Shown: positions 11,950-24,410, counted from the stretch's first letter. The stretch is 64,000 nt of DNA from Ashinkailepas kermadecensis (GCA_034440615.1 JAOTOM010004663.1:186001-250000), one strand, 5' to 3'. A program made the numbers and translations. The notes: generated by a model not told the origin, from the letters alone.

Positions 11950-12200
11950 ACAAATGGACGGCTGACTGCACAAGCAGCCGCACGACGTACGAACCAACGC
12001 TACAAATGGCCAAAATTCACACAATCAGACCACAAATGGACGGCTGACTGCACAAGCAGCCGCACGACGTACGAACCAACGCTACAAATGGCCAAAATTC
12101 ACACAATCAGACCACAAATGGACGGCTCATTGCACAAGCACCCGCACGACGTACGAACCAACGCTATAAATGGCCAACAACCACACAGTCAGACAATACA
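11950..12200. repeat. 82-bp tandem repeat, 3 copies
   Basis: Units begin near 11951, 12033 and 12115 with CAAATGGACGGCTGACTGCA and contain GCACGACGTACGAACCAACG. Confidence 0.88.
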
Positions 12201-12773
12201 GGTGTGGTCGGCACACAAGAGTCAAATACACTGCATAGTCACCGGAATTGCACAGTCCGTGGCACCATAAATAGCTATAGGTACTAGGCAGGCGGTGATA
12301 ATACACAATTCGCGGCTGCGCAGCTAAGCAATATTCTCAATTTTCTGGTAGATAAAAAGCTATACGGTATGATTCAAAGCATGCGGTATCCTTTAAATCA
12401 TATGCTGATTTCGAAAGCCACAATTCTGCGAATATGAAGACAATTGCGTAAACTGAATGAAAATAAAGCTCGATTTTTATGTCAATCAGGGGCTAGCGTA
12501 TTCATTTGCAGAACCCTTGATCACTGCCTGCACTCCCTGTCATTCGGTGTTTAATCCAAGGTGTGATCGTGAGAAGGGCTTAAATCCTCCACCTCACCGC
12601 GCCCATTGTGTATATTAATGGTTACCCTCCGGTGTACTTTAACTTTCCTCCCTGGATGCTTCCGTTTATATACTCAGAATACTTCTTTTCGAATGCTGAA
12701 GGATCTCCAAATGACCTCTAAACACATCTGCTACCGCCCCTGTAGCAACTCCACTGACCTCCAGATGGCTGAC
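12201..12773. other. Intron, unique AT-richer sequence
   Basis: No coding or RNA feature recognised between the 82-bp repeat and the exon at 12774-12850. Confidence 0.45.
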
Positions 12774-12850
12774 ACGGTCGGTCTCGTCCATGGTGTCGGT
12801 GGAGTCGTCCTCTGCCCTGACCTCGTCGCGCTTCTGAGGCGACCACTCCT
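12774..12850 (-). CDS. Putative rootletin-like exon (acidic linker)
   Basis: A 77-base exon candidate with acceptor CCAATCAG (12851 upward) and donor CGT|GTCAGC (12774/12773). It contributes two bases of a split codon and 25 codons: a Trp-Ser-Pro start, a charged stretch, then DDSTDTMDETDR. The split codon is completed exactly by the single base left over from the exon at 14096-14255, giving Glu, and it ends in phase 0 as the next exon requires. There is no clear homology because this is a linker, so support comes from phase agreement and splice signals only. Confidence 0.5.
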
Positions 12851-14095
12851 CTGATTGGCTGGCTGGCTGACCGACGGGGCGGGGCCAGCTGACAGCAGCT
12901 TTCAGAGGTCGCACGTGCCCAGCTCTGGCCTCGCCTGCTGGCGGTGTGTCAGTGAGTGGAGCCGCAGACTTCGGCATGACCTGCGGCTGAAGAAACCATG
13001 GAAAACCGCACCTGGGCCGCCCGTGCTACATCGTCAGTTTGACACGCACACCGGTGTTGTACGAGTACTCGGGCGCGTCTGATGTCCAGAATATGGAAGT
13101 ACGTACTACCTGGCTGTGAATGCCGTACAATGTTTGAATATTTGATATCCAGTTTGGGTAGAAGCCAATGCCGACGTGATTATCATTACGGCCGGAGGAA
13201 TCGGGGAAGTAGGCGGTGATCATGCCCCCACTTTTATGGAACCATGCTCAGTAGATGATGGGCATAGATGGGCACTGCATGGAACTAATCGACTTAAAAA
13301 GTAAGTTGACCCCCCCCCCCACCTATCGTACCCCGGTCCTGCCCAAGGCCTTTGCTCATCGCATATGGCCGATGACGCAGCAGTACAAACAGCTTGAGTG
13401 GGTAGAAGGCAGCGACCCCTATCCTGATAATTATAGCACACGATCACACCACGTACACTGTAGCGTGATGCGGAGGAAAGCGAGGTAAAACATTTGGCTT
13501 TCCCTTATCCCCATCACTCTAAGGTAGTTCTTTTACGACCATCGCCGGCAGTGTCAGTATGGTTAGCTAACTGGGACCAAACATGGTCAAACATTTACGA
13601 CCTCAACCAACAGAGTTTAAACACGCATGCATTTAGCTATCCTAATCGTTCATTTGACCTGCCCATCCATCCTACCTACCCATCTATTGTATCTGTCCAT
13701 TCGTCTTAACTACATATCCATCTTAGCTACTCATCCATCTTACTTACTCATCCATATTACCTGCACATTCATCTTAGCTACCCATCCATCTTAGCTACCC
13801 ATCCATCCGGACCACCGCAGGCATGGGCAGGACTTGAAATTCCAGCCATGTCCAGGATGTCATTTCAGTAAGTCTTGACGCCACCGAACTAAATGATAGC
13901 CTGCAGACGCGTTCAGTTTATCTGGTACCGGACAGCGAGCTGGTGAAACCATCATATTCCTAATACTTACAGGTAGTGCAGCCGCCCACTGCCTGCTTCT
14001 CGAAACCGTAAAGTTGTTGTGAATCGTGAAAGAGAATAATCTCGAATATTTGACATCGCATGCACTACTCACTGTCCAACCATCCATTGTCTTAC
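12851..14095. other. Intron with a short degenerate repeat
   Basis: Contains a poly-C run near 13309 and, at 13664-13815, about 8 copies of a 17-18-bp CATCCATCTTAGCTACC repeat. Nothing coding is visible. Confidence 0.5.
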
Positions 14096-14255
14096 CTAAT
14101 CCAGACTGTTGGTGAGAGGGGCTGCCGCGGACTTTGTTTGAGGTGATGTCCGCAGCGAGTCCGATGAGCTGCGACGCGTCGCTTAGTGAAAGGTCGCCGT
14201 TCTTCTCGGCCAACACGAACTCCACGTAGCCGGCGGGCGCACCAGATTGCTTCCG
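14096..14255 (-). CDS. Putative rootletin-like exon (N-terminal)
   Basis: A 160-base exon with a good acceptor (GCCCCTTTCAG, 14256 upward) and a strong donor (TTAG|GTAAGA, 14096/14095). It encodes 53 codons plus one base: RKQSGAPAGYVEFVLAEKNG, then DLSLSDASQLIGLAADITSN and a Ser/His/Gln tail. The DLSLSDASQLIGLAADI part weakly resembles the N-terminal rootletin stretch around DLAQDAQITSLPALIREI. Phase fits the next exon, and it begins in phase 0 as the large exon upstream needs. It is certainly exon-like; its assignment to this gene is inferred. Confidence 0.6.
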
Positions 14256-16300
14256 CTGAAAGGGGCACGAATATCGATCGGCTGGCAAGCATCAGGCACG
14301 AGCGTTGGAAAATGTGTTTTTATTGACTGGTCGTAGTGGATGTTTCACCTATCGACTGGGAACGACTGTAGGGCGACCCTGTTTACCAGGTGCACCGCAC
14401 AAAATGGATCTGGGAGAGGTCATGGTGAGAGTAGATGCGATTATTCTATGATTTCTATTTCAGTTTTTAGGAATAAATCGTCCCCATGCCAGGCAATCTG
14501 ATCAATAAGCAAAACTGGTCCAATGTTTTACACTCGTCAACAGTCGGGCATTTCTAGCAAACACTGGCTTTCATAATCATAAATAGATTAGGATGTGAAT
14601 AAATGACCGACAAATCCGACGCTGTGGAGCGTGGACCAATGACTCCTGTTCTCCGTAGTCAAGATATGTTAAGAATCGCGAACTAAGATTCAAATACGCC
14701 GAGATGTGTCGCGCCGGGCACACGTCACCACGCTTCCAATGAAAGATTAACTTTAGAGCAGCATGCCATATTGAGGTACCTTCGAATTGGACCCGAAAAG
14801 ATGAAAACATGTGTCCAATATAAATGCTGACCTTTCCGGGATAACATTTGATTTGTGCATCAAGATGTGGCGCCATTCTGAGAGTAGCAACCTGTTTAGT
14901 TCATGCTCAAATCATCTGCATTAAATCAGGCATGTTTCCCAAATATCGTTTGCGCTGCATCAAAGAGTAAGAGATGCTTTTTCTTTAAAATAAATAATCA
15001 AAGGTGTGCGACGAATTTACCTTGTGCTGCGGCTTCTCACGACGTTCCTGTACCAGATACTTTTACAGCGATGTCTCACATGCTCAACGACACAGGAAAT
15101 GTTCATCACTCACTCACACGTGTAATTTGTAATGCACAATCCTGGGTGAACTGCGAAGGCTTCAATATCCTTTTAGTTGAAGAACGCCCAAAATGTATTC
15201 AGGCTCGTGCATTCTATATAGAATAGTACTTCTACTAGAGCCGGTTACTCTTGGTTTATCACAGGCTGATGTCAATATGGTGAAGAATTTGATATATGTA
15301 GCAGCTGACATGACAGGCAAGGCTGTGCTCGATCCGCTCCATACAAATTTGTATCTCATAATCTCATCCCACATAGTAGCTCTGCACAATTCAGCACAGC
15401 CCATCGAGGTGTGCACTTCACGAAAAGTGTAGCCTACCGAGCCAACTGCACGGGTATAATCTAACCTGCCAACTGAACGCTTTTGCTTGCATGGAATTAT
15501 TCCACGGACGAAACGGTCGGCATCAACATGTCCCCGAAGTGGAATTCTGCGGCCGCCAAATCGAGTCGCCCACTTATTGTGGGTGGCGCCATCAGCCATG
15601 AGCCGGAGCCCTCCCGTGCCATGCGCAGCAAATCATGACGCGAGGGGGGCCGGAGGCGACTAAATGTCCGCCGGGCATGGAACAACTGTTCGGCAGGAGC
15701 TGCTGGCGGCCTTAACATAGACCAATTAACGCAATCGGCGCGCTCGGGTAGTGTTGCGATGACCGCCCCAAATGGCGCCGGATTTCAACTCACGCCGTTC
15801 TGGGTCCCATTCGACTAATGGGCCGATCGCAGACTGACTCGGCGGTAATGGAGACTGGCGGTGTTTCGGCAATGCGTGAACGTGCTATGCTGAGTTAACA
15901 TGGTCTGTTTTTCCCGCCCGCTATTCCAGAATATATAGGTTTCTGATCCGACTATGGATGTTGTTGGCGTGCTCAGTTTATTTGGGGCTGGTTGGGGTTT
16001 TTGTTATTGCTAGTGTTGTTAGTAGCCATCGTCGGCCAGTGATTAATTGCATAACAAGTTTTTTAATTGCATAACAAGTTTTTTAATTGCATTACAAGTT
16101 CGTCGACGTACATACTAACTAACCACATCGGGATATAGGACTGACACAAGAATCGAATCTACGTATGCCAGTCTATAAGAGGGCACACTATGATTAGGTA
16201 TGGCACGGGCAGGGTTGTATTTTTCCTCAAAATCATCGTCGGTGCACGTTGCAAATGTTTTCCCTCGTAGCATTCCAAATCCAACTCAACACACTCACAC
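14256..16300. other. Probable intron, mostly unique
   Basis: Includes a three-copy 20-bp direct repeat (AATTGCATAACAAGTTTTTT) at about 16045-16100. No splice-flanked exon was recognised. Confidence 0.4.
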
Positions 16301-16307
16301 ACTCCTT

Positions 16308-16640
16308 AATTTGTAACTTGGTATGATATAGTATTGGTAATTTGTGCCTTGGTGTGGTATGGTATCCGACATTTGTATGTAACTTGGTATGGAATGGCAT
16401 TGGTAATTTGTAACTTGGTATGCTATGATATGGGTAATTTGTACCTTGGTATTGTGTGGTATGGGTAATTTGTACCCTGGTATGGTATGGTATGGGTAAT
16501 TTGTACTTCGGTACGGCATGGTATGGGTAATTTGTATCTTGGTATAGTGTAGGTAATTTGTAGCTTGCTTTAGTAAAGATAATTTGTAACTTCATATGGT
16601 ATGGAATGGCATGGTATGGGTAATTTGTACCTTAGTACTG
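16308..16640. repeat. Degenerate 28-30-bp tandem repeat
   Basis: About 11 irregular units of GGTAATTTGTACCTTGGTAT type. Short Tyr/Pro-rich minus frames across it are translations of the repeat. Confidence 0.85.
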
Positions 16641-18055
16641 GTCACTTCGTATATCTTCGTATATTCGACAGATCATTTAGCATTTCAATGAAGTTGGTGG
16701 AATCAATGCAAAAACGCTCCTATCATCGTAGCATGCAGTCAAAATTGTGCGCATTCTTTCAATTATGCTTTGCTCAACCAGCTGCTTGGGAATCATTTCA
16801 GCGATGGACGTTTCGGAGGAAGGAAGCGGAGGGGGTTGGACAGGACGGATCCACTCTAACATCGTGACATTTGGCATAACGTCTACGGCGTTGGATGTGA
16901 AAAATCGCCTAAACATGTTCGTCTCTCCGATTTCAAATCCATGGCGACGCCCATTGCTTCAGCTGCTCACGGTTCACTTCATTTCATTTGTTCCTTCGCA
17001 TGACATTTGACTCGATATGCAATGTAGTTGCAGACTTGCTGAGATCTGTAATGCTGATCTTCAATGTGCATGCACAGAGCAGGCTTGTGGGTGCATACAG
17101 TGGCCTTGTGGATGCACATGCAACCATAAAGGAATATCAAGTGACACACCTTGCTCGTGTCATGTTGTCAAGCGTTTCGATGGCTCGTAAACAGGGCAGA
17201 GTGGTGGTGAGGGCACCAAAGCATGTGATAGTATTACCGCGTTCAAGTTCTGCTCTGTCGGGACGCCGACGGTGCGGTGGTGGGAATTCGGTGAGCAACA
17301 AACCCGGCATACTGGAATAACGACAACAGCGTGCTGCCCGTAATGACCTGGATCACATCTTATCTTTAAGTCATTGAACTTATAGCTACGTTATTTTGAA
17401 GTATGAATATATATATATATATATATATATACATACATTTGACCATGGCATATATAGTATGCCATGGTCAAACGTTGCGACCTGGATTGTGCCCTATCAC
17501 AAACACGGTAATAATGTATAGTTTCAAGGTGAACTAACTAGCTTTAGCTGAGTTAAATTTAACCAATAAAATTTATAGTCTTAAGGCATTTCGGCTGTAA
17601 AGCCGTTTTCCGCCACTAAACATCCGTAGCTCCCGTGCATAATCACGCGACTTGAGAGATTAGCCGCAATAAATATGCTTGGTATTGGATACGTCGTAAA
17701 ACAGACTGTGATTCTCCCGGCGGACAGCCGTCAGCAGACAATGGCTTGGTGTGACGTCACGCAACGTCGGTCGTTGACCCGGCGACCGTCTGCTGATTTA
17801 GACGAACCGTATGGATTGCGTGTCTCATAAAGAATCGATGCAGACTCGGCAGGAACACCAAGCGCAGAGTTGTGCACGCAGAACTAACAGAGGGATGTGC
17901 GAGCGATGCCGTTTGACCCATTATCGACGGCTGCACAAAATGTCAAATTGTGTCTCCCAGCTGTCCACGTGGGAACGGACCATGGATGGTTAGCACCTAC
18001 GTGACGTCATCCATTCAAATTCACACATCCGCATGCGCTGGTTACCACACGAACC
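16641..18055. other. Probable intron
   Basis: Contains an (AT)n tract at 17407-17431 followed at once by a perfect 15-bp-arm hairpin (17438-17472). No exon recognised. Confidence 0.4.
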
Positions 18056-18059
18056 CGAG

Positions 18060-19316
18060 TATCATCGATGCATCGAGGGAACTGGATGTTATTGAAGAGG
18101 AAAGGGACTTAGGTGTGTTGGTTTCAAAAGACCTTAAAGCAGAAAAGCAATGTAGCTCAGCTAGGAACAGGGCACTCAGAATGCTGGGACTCATTAATAG
18201 AAGTGTGATGTATAAGAGCAAGGAAGTCATGAAAAAACTGTACTTAGCATACGTGCGACCCCACTTGGAATATTCTGTACAAGCTTGGAGCCCCTACCTA
18301 GACAAAGATATAGACAAGTTAGAGAGAGTGCAGCGCAAAGCAACTGGACTCATCAGTGGAATAGGTAACCTAGAATATGGAGAAAGGCTTGTGGCATTAG
18401 ATATGTACTCACTCAAGTATAGGAAATTAAGGGGCATGATTGAAATGTACAAAATTGTTAAAGGACTAGATCAGGTCAATTTAAATGGCGCTCTTCGGTT
18501 TAGAGTATCACATAGGGGTCATCAATTCAGATTAGACAAGTTGAGGTGTAGGACAGTTAAGCGACAACAGGTCTTCAGTCAAAGGATTGTTGATCAGTGG
18601 AATGGGCTGCCTGCTGATGTTGTGGGAAGTTCCTCATTGAATGTATTTAAAAGTAGGGTGGATACATTTTTTAGACAGGAAAATCTTTTTTTGTTTTCTA
18701 ATTTGTGATGGATGGGGTGAGATGTATGTTAAGTAAGTGTGCACGGCACAGACCCCTTTAAGCAGGCATGGATGCAGTTTGAAAATTATTGATAAGGCAT
18801 TCAATCCACATGTGTTAAGAGAGATCAGGGGAATAGGGCTGGAAAGCTAGGGTAGATAGGCATTGATAGGTGTGTGGGATATTGGAGGACTGGTTCTTCA
18901 GGATGTGGGATGGTTGGGGAGGGTCTTTTTACCAGGCTTATATTATCATCTATTTACAGACTTAACTGGATGGGCCCTTGGGTCTCTTATTAAGTCTAAA
19001 CGCTTTATAACTTTATATAGGGTGTACCTAGCAGTGGATTCAGCACCTTCCTTCGGGATGTCATACTGATGAGATTGTCTATGGTAGCACAATGGGTATG
19101 ATGGGAGGAGTTTGTAATTGTTGAGTGTGTTATGCAATAGCAAGTGAATTGGTGCTAGATAGGCTGCGATATATAGCTTCCTAGGAACTTGAGGTAAGGG
19201 ATTGATTGGGGTGAGAGTATGTACATTTCTAGTACCTTTTCCAGATAGGCTTAACACAGATGAGCCCCTGTGGCTCTTATTGAGCCTTAACACTTTATCA
19301 CTTTATGACTTTATGA
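18060..19316 (+). mobile_element. CR1-like LINE fragment, 5'-truncated, with 3' UTR
   Basis: The frame ending at 18708 encodes the C-terminal part of a non-LTR reverse transcriptase ORF2: ERDLGVLVSKDLK, ALRMLGLINRSV, YLAYVRPHLEYSVQAWSPY, LERVQRKAT, and a final QWNGLP motif. Fingers, palm and endonuclease are missing. The 3' UTR has an internal partial duplication (about 18950-19030 and 19250-19310, both with GGGCCC or GAGCCCC then GG.TCTTATT) and ends in CTTTAT repeats. The same family is present, more complete, on the minus strand at 43197-45733. Confidence 0.85.
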
Positions 19317-19711
19317 TGCTAACGTGAAGCTCACTGGTACTCTTGTTCATGTGAATACCAACTGTACGTGCATTGACGCAAATAATTCCAGGAGGAAAGT
19401 CATAACCTGCTTAATCTGGATGGGGCAGTCAGCATTGCGCACATTTATTGAGGAACGCAAGCTTCCCTCTCGATTCCACATGTCAGCTTCTTGGTCACCC
19501 AGCGTGGATCACGTACAATCCGACCCAATCAAAGGTCAGCCACATCTTCACAGTCAGGGGTAGCCGCCGCCTTCGAAGAGGAAAGCTGTGTCTCGACTGT
19601 CGATTTTCGTCGTCGCGCTCGATGTCCTGTGGTCGCCTAGTGACAAACGGTGACGTACGAGTCCCTCGGCGCTGGTGTGTGGGGCACTCAGCTGGCACCC
19701 GCGCCACTTAC
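19317..19711. other. Probable intron start
   Basis: Unique sequence between the LINE end and the donor at 19712/19711. It opens on the minus strand with GTAAGTGG, a consensus 5' splice site. Confidence 0.45.
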
Positions 19712-22315
19712 CTGCACGGCGTCGTCCTCCAGCGCGGTGGTCACCGTCTGCGAGAGGGCCGGCATTGCGCGGCGGCGCCTGCCTACCGGCGAGCCGACGT
19801 TCAGTCGAGCTACGAGCTGCCGCACCGAGCCGCCTGACGCCAGCACCGGGTCACGCTGGGTCGGCTCCGGGTCACGATGGGTCGGCTCCGGGTCACGCTG
19901 GGTCGGCTCCCGGTCACGCTGGGTCGGCTCCGGGTCACGCTGGGTCGGCTCCCGGTCACGCTGGGTCGGCTCCGGGTCACGCTGGATCAGCTCCGGGTCG
20001 CGGGGGCTCGGCTTCGGGTCGCGGGGGGTCAGCTCCGGGTCGCGGGCGCGGTAGGGCGGCGGCAGACCGCGCGGTCGGTCGGCCAGCGGGTCGGCCAGCG
20101 GGTCGGCCAGCGGGTCGGCCAGCGGGTCGGCCAGCGGGTCGGCCAGCGGGTCGCGCTCTCGGTACGGTGGCGCCGGCCGGGCTACGGCGGCGTCCAGAGC
20201 ACGACCGCCGGTCTCGTGGCCGCCGACGAACGCTGGCGTGGCGATCGCAGGCGTTGGCGGCGGTGTGGGACGGCCGGCCGCACCGGAGGGCGCGTCGTCG
20301 AGAGTCGCAGCGACGGCAACACTGGCTGCCTGTCTGTTTGTCCGTGTATCCTCGCCATTGACTGTGTTCGCTGGCACAGGGACGAACGCTACACTGGGGC
20401 TCGCCTGCCTGGGTGTCCTGACAGCTTCGCCGAAAGCGATGTTGGCTGGCATAGGAGCGTTCGTTACACTGGGGTCTGTCTGTCTTGGTGTCCTGACAGC
20501 TTCGCCGAAAGCGATGTTGGCTGGCATAGGAGCGATCGTTACACTGAGGCCTGCCTGCCTGGGTGTCCTGACAGCTTCGCCGTAAGCGATGTTGGTTGGT
20601 GCAGAAGCGACCGTTGCACTCGGGTCCGTCTGTCTGGGTGTTCGCCCGACAGAACTCGTCCAACTGGTCGGAACGCGCTCGGAGGTCCGCACCGCAGCCA
20701 CGCTCGCCGACACCGCTGCGCTTGTGCCGCCAGTCACATCGCGAGACACACCGTTCGTCGAGGATCGCGGAGCGACGCCCCTGATTGTCGCTCCGACGGC
20801 CACGCCTCTGGGCGTGGTCCGAACAACTCGATCCCCTCGAGTAGTGCCACCGGTGGAGCCGTGGCTTGCTCTCTCCGCAAGAACGTGTGGGGCGCTCCAC
20901 TGGGAGGGGGGCGAGGCTGGACGAGGGGGTGACCGGGTCGGGTGCGCCACAACCCCACCGGCCGCCCGGCCGGCGTGCGGCGGGTCCACCGTCGTCGCCG
21001 ACGGCCACAGCTGCCGCGAGGCCAGCGGGTCGTCGTCCAGCAGCTGCATCACGTTCCTGCGACTCCTGCCCGCGTCGCCGCTGGCGGCCGCCTGGCTCCA
21101 AGAGCCGGCGCTCTCCTGACTGCTCCAGTGGAGCCGCTGGGAGCGCGCCCTCGCCGCGGCGGCTGCCTCGGCGCCCACCGTGGCGCCGTGGCGCACTGGC
21201 TGCGGAGGACTCGCCGCCGACCGGGGTGCGGCGCCACCCTCGTGAATGCCGATGCTCTGGCTGTTTTCCGTCGCCGGCAGCCGTGCGTCCTGCTGGGGCG
21301 TGACGGGGCCCGCTGACGTCCACCCGGGGGTGGTGCGGGGGTGGGACGAATAGCGCGCCTCGGCGTCGCCGGCAGAGTTTCGCGGCATGTGAGCGGTCTC
21401 CCAGCCGCCGCGGAAGTCGCCCCCCGGACGGACACGCAGCTGTTGACTCGGGTGATCGATCTGACCTGACCTGACCTCTGTCGGGAAGAACGTCGCGACC
21501 GGTTCGCGACGACTCCCGACAGGCGCGGCCGGCTGGGGGCTGGGCAGACGACCGCCCCCTATGACGGCGCCCGGATTCTCCTGACTGCTGAAGCTGACGG
21601 TTCCCATGCGACTTGCAGGCGGGGCGCGACCACCTCTGCGAGGCTGACCGTGACCTCCCGTGTGCAGACTACCCGGCCGCCTCCACGACAGCTGCTCTTG
21701 GCCGCTGGAGCTGTTGCTGCCCTCCTGACTGCTGTGTGAGCCGGCAGCCTCATGACGCCACCCGAGGCCGCCTGTCCGACTCCCGTGACCGACGCCGGCG
21801 TAGCCCTGGCCAGCCGCGTGCCGCGTGCTCAGCTCCGGCTGGCCGGTCGCCTGCAGCTCGGGCGGCCGCCGGCCGCCGCCGGCGGCGCTGTGGACCTGAG
21901 CCTGCCGTCCGTCGGCTCGCTGCTCGGCGGCCGACTCTGGCCGCCGCCGGCCGCCGCTCTGGCGCAGCTCGCGAGGCGAGCCGGCCGAGCGAGGCGGCTG
22001 CTGGTCCGGGGCGCCGCTCGTCGTCCTCTTGCCCCGGCTAGGCGGCGGCAAGAGGCGCGAGGCGCGGCCGGTTTCGAGCGCGGCCAGCGACCTGTCGCCG
22101 TCCGGCCGGAACGACCCGGCGCTGGTCGGTATGCGTTCGGCCAGGCGCGCGGCCGGTCCGGACGGCGGTGTACCGGAGCCTGCAGCACCGACCGTCGGGC
22201 GCGCGCTCCGGCCGACCGGTCCGCCCGACAAGAACCCGCCGCTGGCCTCGTGCGGGTCCTCCTGCGGCGGGTGGGAGTCGGCCTTCTCCCGCCACAGCCG
22301 CGCGAACTTCTTCAT
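19712..22315 (-). CDS. Large 5' coding exon of a disordered Pro/Ser/Arg-rich protein, probably the start of the rootletin-like gene
   Basis: This frame is open for 868 codons from an ATG at 22315 (context GCGCCATGA) to a consensus donor GTGCAG|GTAAGT, in phase 0. It is the first ATG in the frame; an in-frame TGA lies near 22547. The start MKKFARLWREKADSH is followed by low-complexity sequence rich in Gly, Arg, Ser, Pro and Gln, with only a short acidic NVMQLLDDDPLASRQLW motif standing out. The C-terminal half carries three coding tandem repeats: 25-residue units (20390-20640) with core RTPRQ and PANIAFGEAV, a DPLA tetrapeptide repeat (about 20078-20150), and DPEPTQR units (19850-19995). No enzyme or fold is recognised. 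It could be a separate gene; linkage to the rootletin-like exons rests on strand, order and phase. Confidence 0.6.
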
Positions 22316-23100
22316 GGCGCACTCGTCGCCAGCACCGCGCTCCGCCAAAACTCTCCACACTCGAGATGTCTCAACGCACGCTCGACGGCACCCAGTCTGG
22401 CGTGCTGGCGGCGGCCAGTTCCGACCTGCACGCGACGGATTTGTCCGCCGACTCTGTGCGAGCGTGCGGCTCTCCGCGTTCGAGGCCGTACGCCGGCCCG
22501 GCACGACGGCCGGCTCGAGCCGGTGTTCGCCGGTCTGCCCGCGGAGTCATACCGCACGTCGTCTCACTTGGCCGCGGCCGCGGCCGTGGCGCGGTATCCT
22601 CTCGACAACGCGCCGTCTCTGTGCCGCTCGTGCAGGGGTGCGCGGCGGCCCCACAGCGCGGCGCGCGCCCGCCCACTGACCACCGGCGGCCGGCCGGCGC
22701 CATATTGACCCTCTGTCGTCGCGCCGTGGCGCACAGCCGGCGTGCCATCGATGCCGCCCGGCAGTGGCCCGCCACCTGTTGCGGCCCGGCGCGTCCTGGC
22801 CGGTCCACTGACTGACGCGGACCGGCCGTCGGCGGACGTCAGAGGTGCTGTTGTTGGCCGCAGGGCGCCATTGCCGACCACCTGCTGCTGCTGCTGCTGA
22901 CCTGGGGGGTGTTGTGCAACTGGAGAGGCGGCTCTGGACGTCCTCGATTCTTCCGAGTGGACAATGAACGGGAGCCGAGCATTGCATGCCCTTCCGCTTG
23001 CATGCCTCCTCTTGCAATGCACGCCTACGACGTGCAGGATAGCATGCGATTTCCACTCAAAACTGCAATGCTGCTAGACGTTGCAACGGTTGAATACTAG
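22316..23100 (-). promoter_or_regulatory. GC-rich 5' flank/UTR of the minus-strand gene
   Basis: A CpG-rich stretch lies immediately upstream of the proposed ATG at 22315. It holds overlapping GC-driven open frames, a small upstream frame starting near 22549 that ends before the main ATG, and a (CTG)5 run near 22873. No TATA box is evident. Promoter or 5' UTR function is inferred only from position and base composition. Confidence 0.35.
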
Positions 23101-23104
23101 TGCA

Positions 23105-23300
23105 TGGCATCGCACCCGGGGCGGATCCAAAAATCTTCATCGGTGAGGAGGGCATACGTCTGAAGGGGAGTCACTGATTGAGAAGATTTCAAAGGTAGAG
23201 TGCAGCCAGCGTCCCTGGAGGGGTGTAATTTTCATTCAGAGGGGCATCGTCTCTCCCTGGGGAGGACACATGCCCCTGTGCTTCCAATTTGATCCGTTTC
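23105..23300. repeat. Dispersed repeat, related to 46040-46240
   Basis: The segment has CCGGGGCGGATCCAAAAATC near its left end and CAGAGGGGCAT plus GGGGAGGACAC to the right. The same order with the same spacing recurs near 46040-46240. It looks like a decayed non-autonomous transposon, but termini and target duplication cannot be fixed. Confidence 0.4.
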
Positions 23301-23469
23301 CACATTGCACATCCTCGACCACTAAGTGAATGTCACTGAGTGAATTTTGTTATAATACTGGGAGAGTTTCTGCAGCGTACTACTGTTCGATAACTTGAAT
23401 GCCTTTCCCCCCACCCCAGGACAGATCAAACGCTCTCCAGCAGCGTTGGAGAGCGTCCAACATTTATCA

Positions 23470-23969
<500 letters not shown>

Positions 23970-24410
23970 CAAGAGAGATAGCAAGAGAGTAAATGGAACG
24001 GTCGACTGTGAAGTACCAAGGAGCATAGCCTCACCAAGGATGCTAGCTGGGGGGAGAAACACCACCACCACAACGACGCCCCCTTGCAGTTATGGCGGTA
24101 TGTCTCCCAGTCAGTGACAATTCCTTGCTGTTTGAGCATTTCTGGGGGCCGGTAGTCACTTTGGCTCGGAGGTGGCGGTCCCCGAAGTCACTAATGGGTC
24201 ACACCTCCTCCTCCCCGAATCAGAGTTATTTAGCAGAGGCTTTGGCCGAGGGAGCAACCAAGACAGCAGTGCCACTGACGGTCGCGTGACAAGGGGGAAG
24301 GGGCAGGGTTTAACCAAGGTTCTCATCGGAAATCCGAGCTCCCGGAATAGATCCTCACTGCACACAATTGGCGCCCACCATGTCACCGAGAAAATCGAGC
24401 CAGCGCCAGC

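Larger units (their letters stand above)
418..22315 (-). other. Rootletin/C-Nap1-like split gene, 5' part (gene span)
   Basis: Seven minus-strand exons are proposed, listed separately. The last six join without breaking codon phase (phase 0, then 1/2, then 0, 0, 0, 0, ending at phase 2). From 8054 leftward their joined translation follows, block for block, the N-terminal coiled coil of human rootletin as I remember it. Rootletin family proteins form the striated ciliary rootlet or link centrioles. The 3' part lies beyond position 1. Inference: the big exon at 19712-22315 is the first coding exon; further exons could exist between 14255 and 19712, where a LINE fragment sits. No transcript evidence is available. 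Confidence 0.7.

Noticed and set aside
19675..22815. Long plus-strand frames opposite the large exon
   Set aside because: High GC keeps several frames open; only the minus frame has a good start, repeat periods in phase and a consensus donor.
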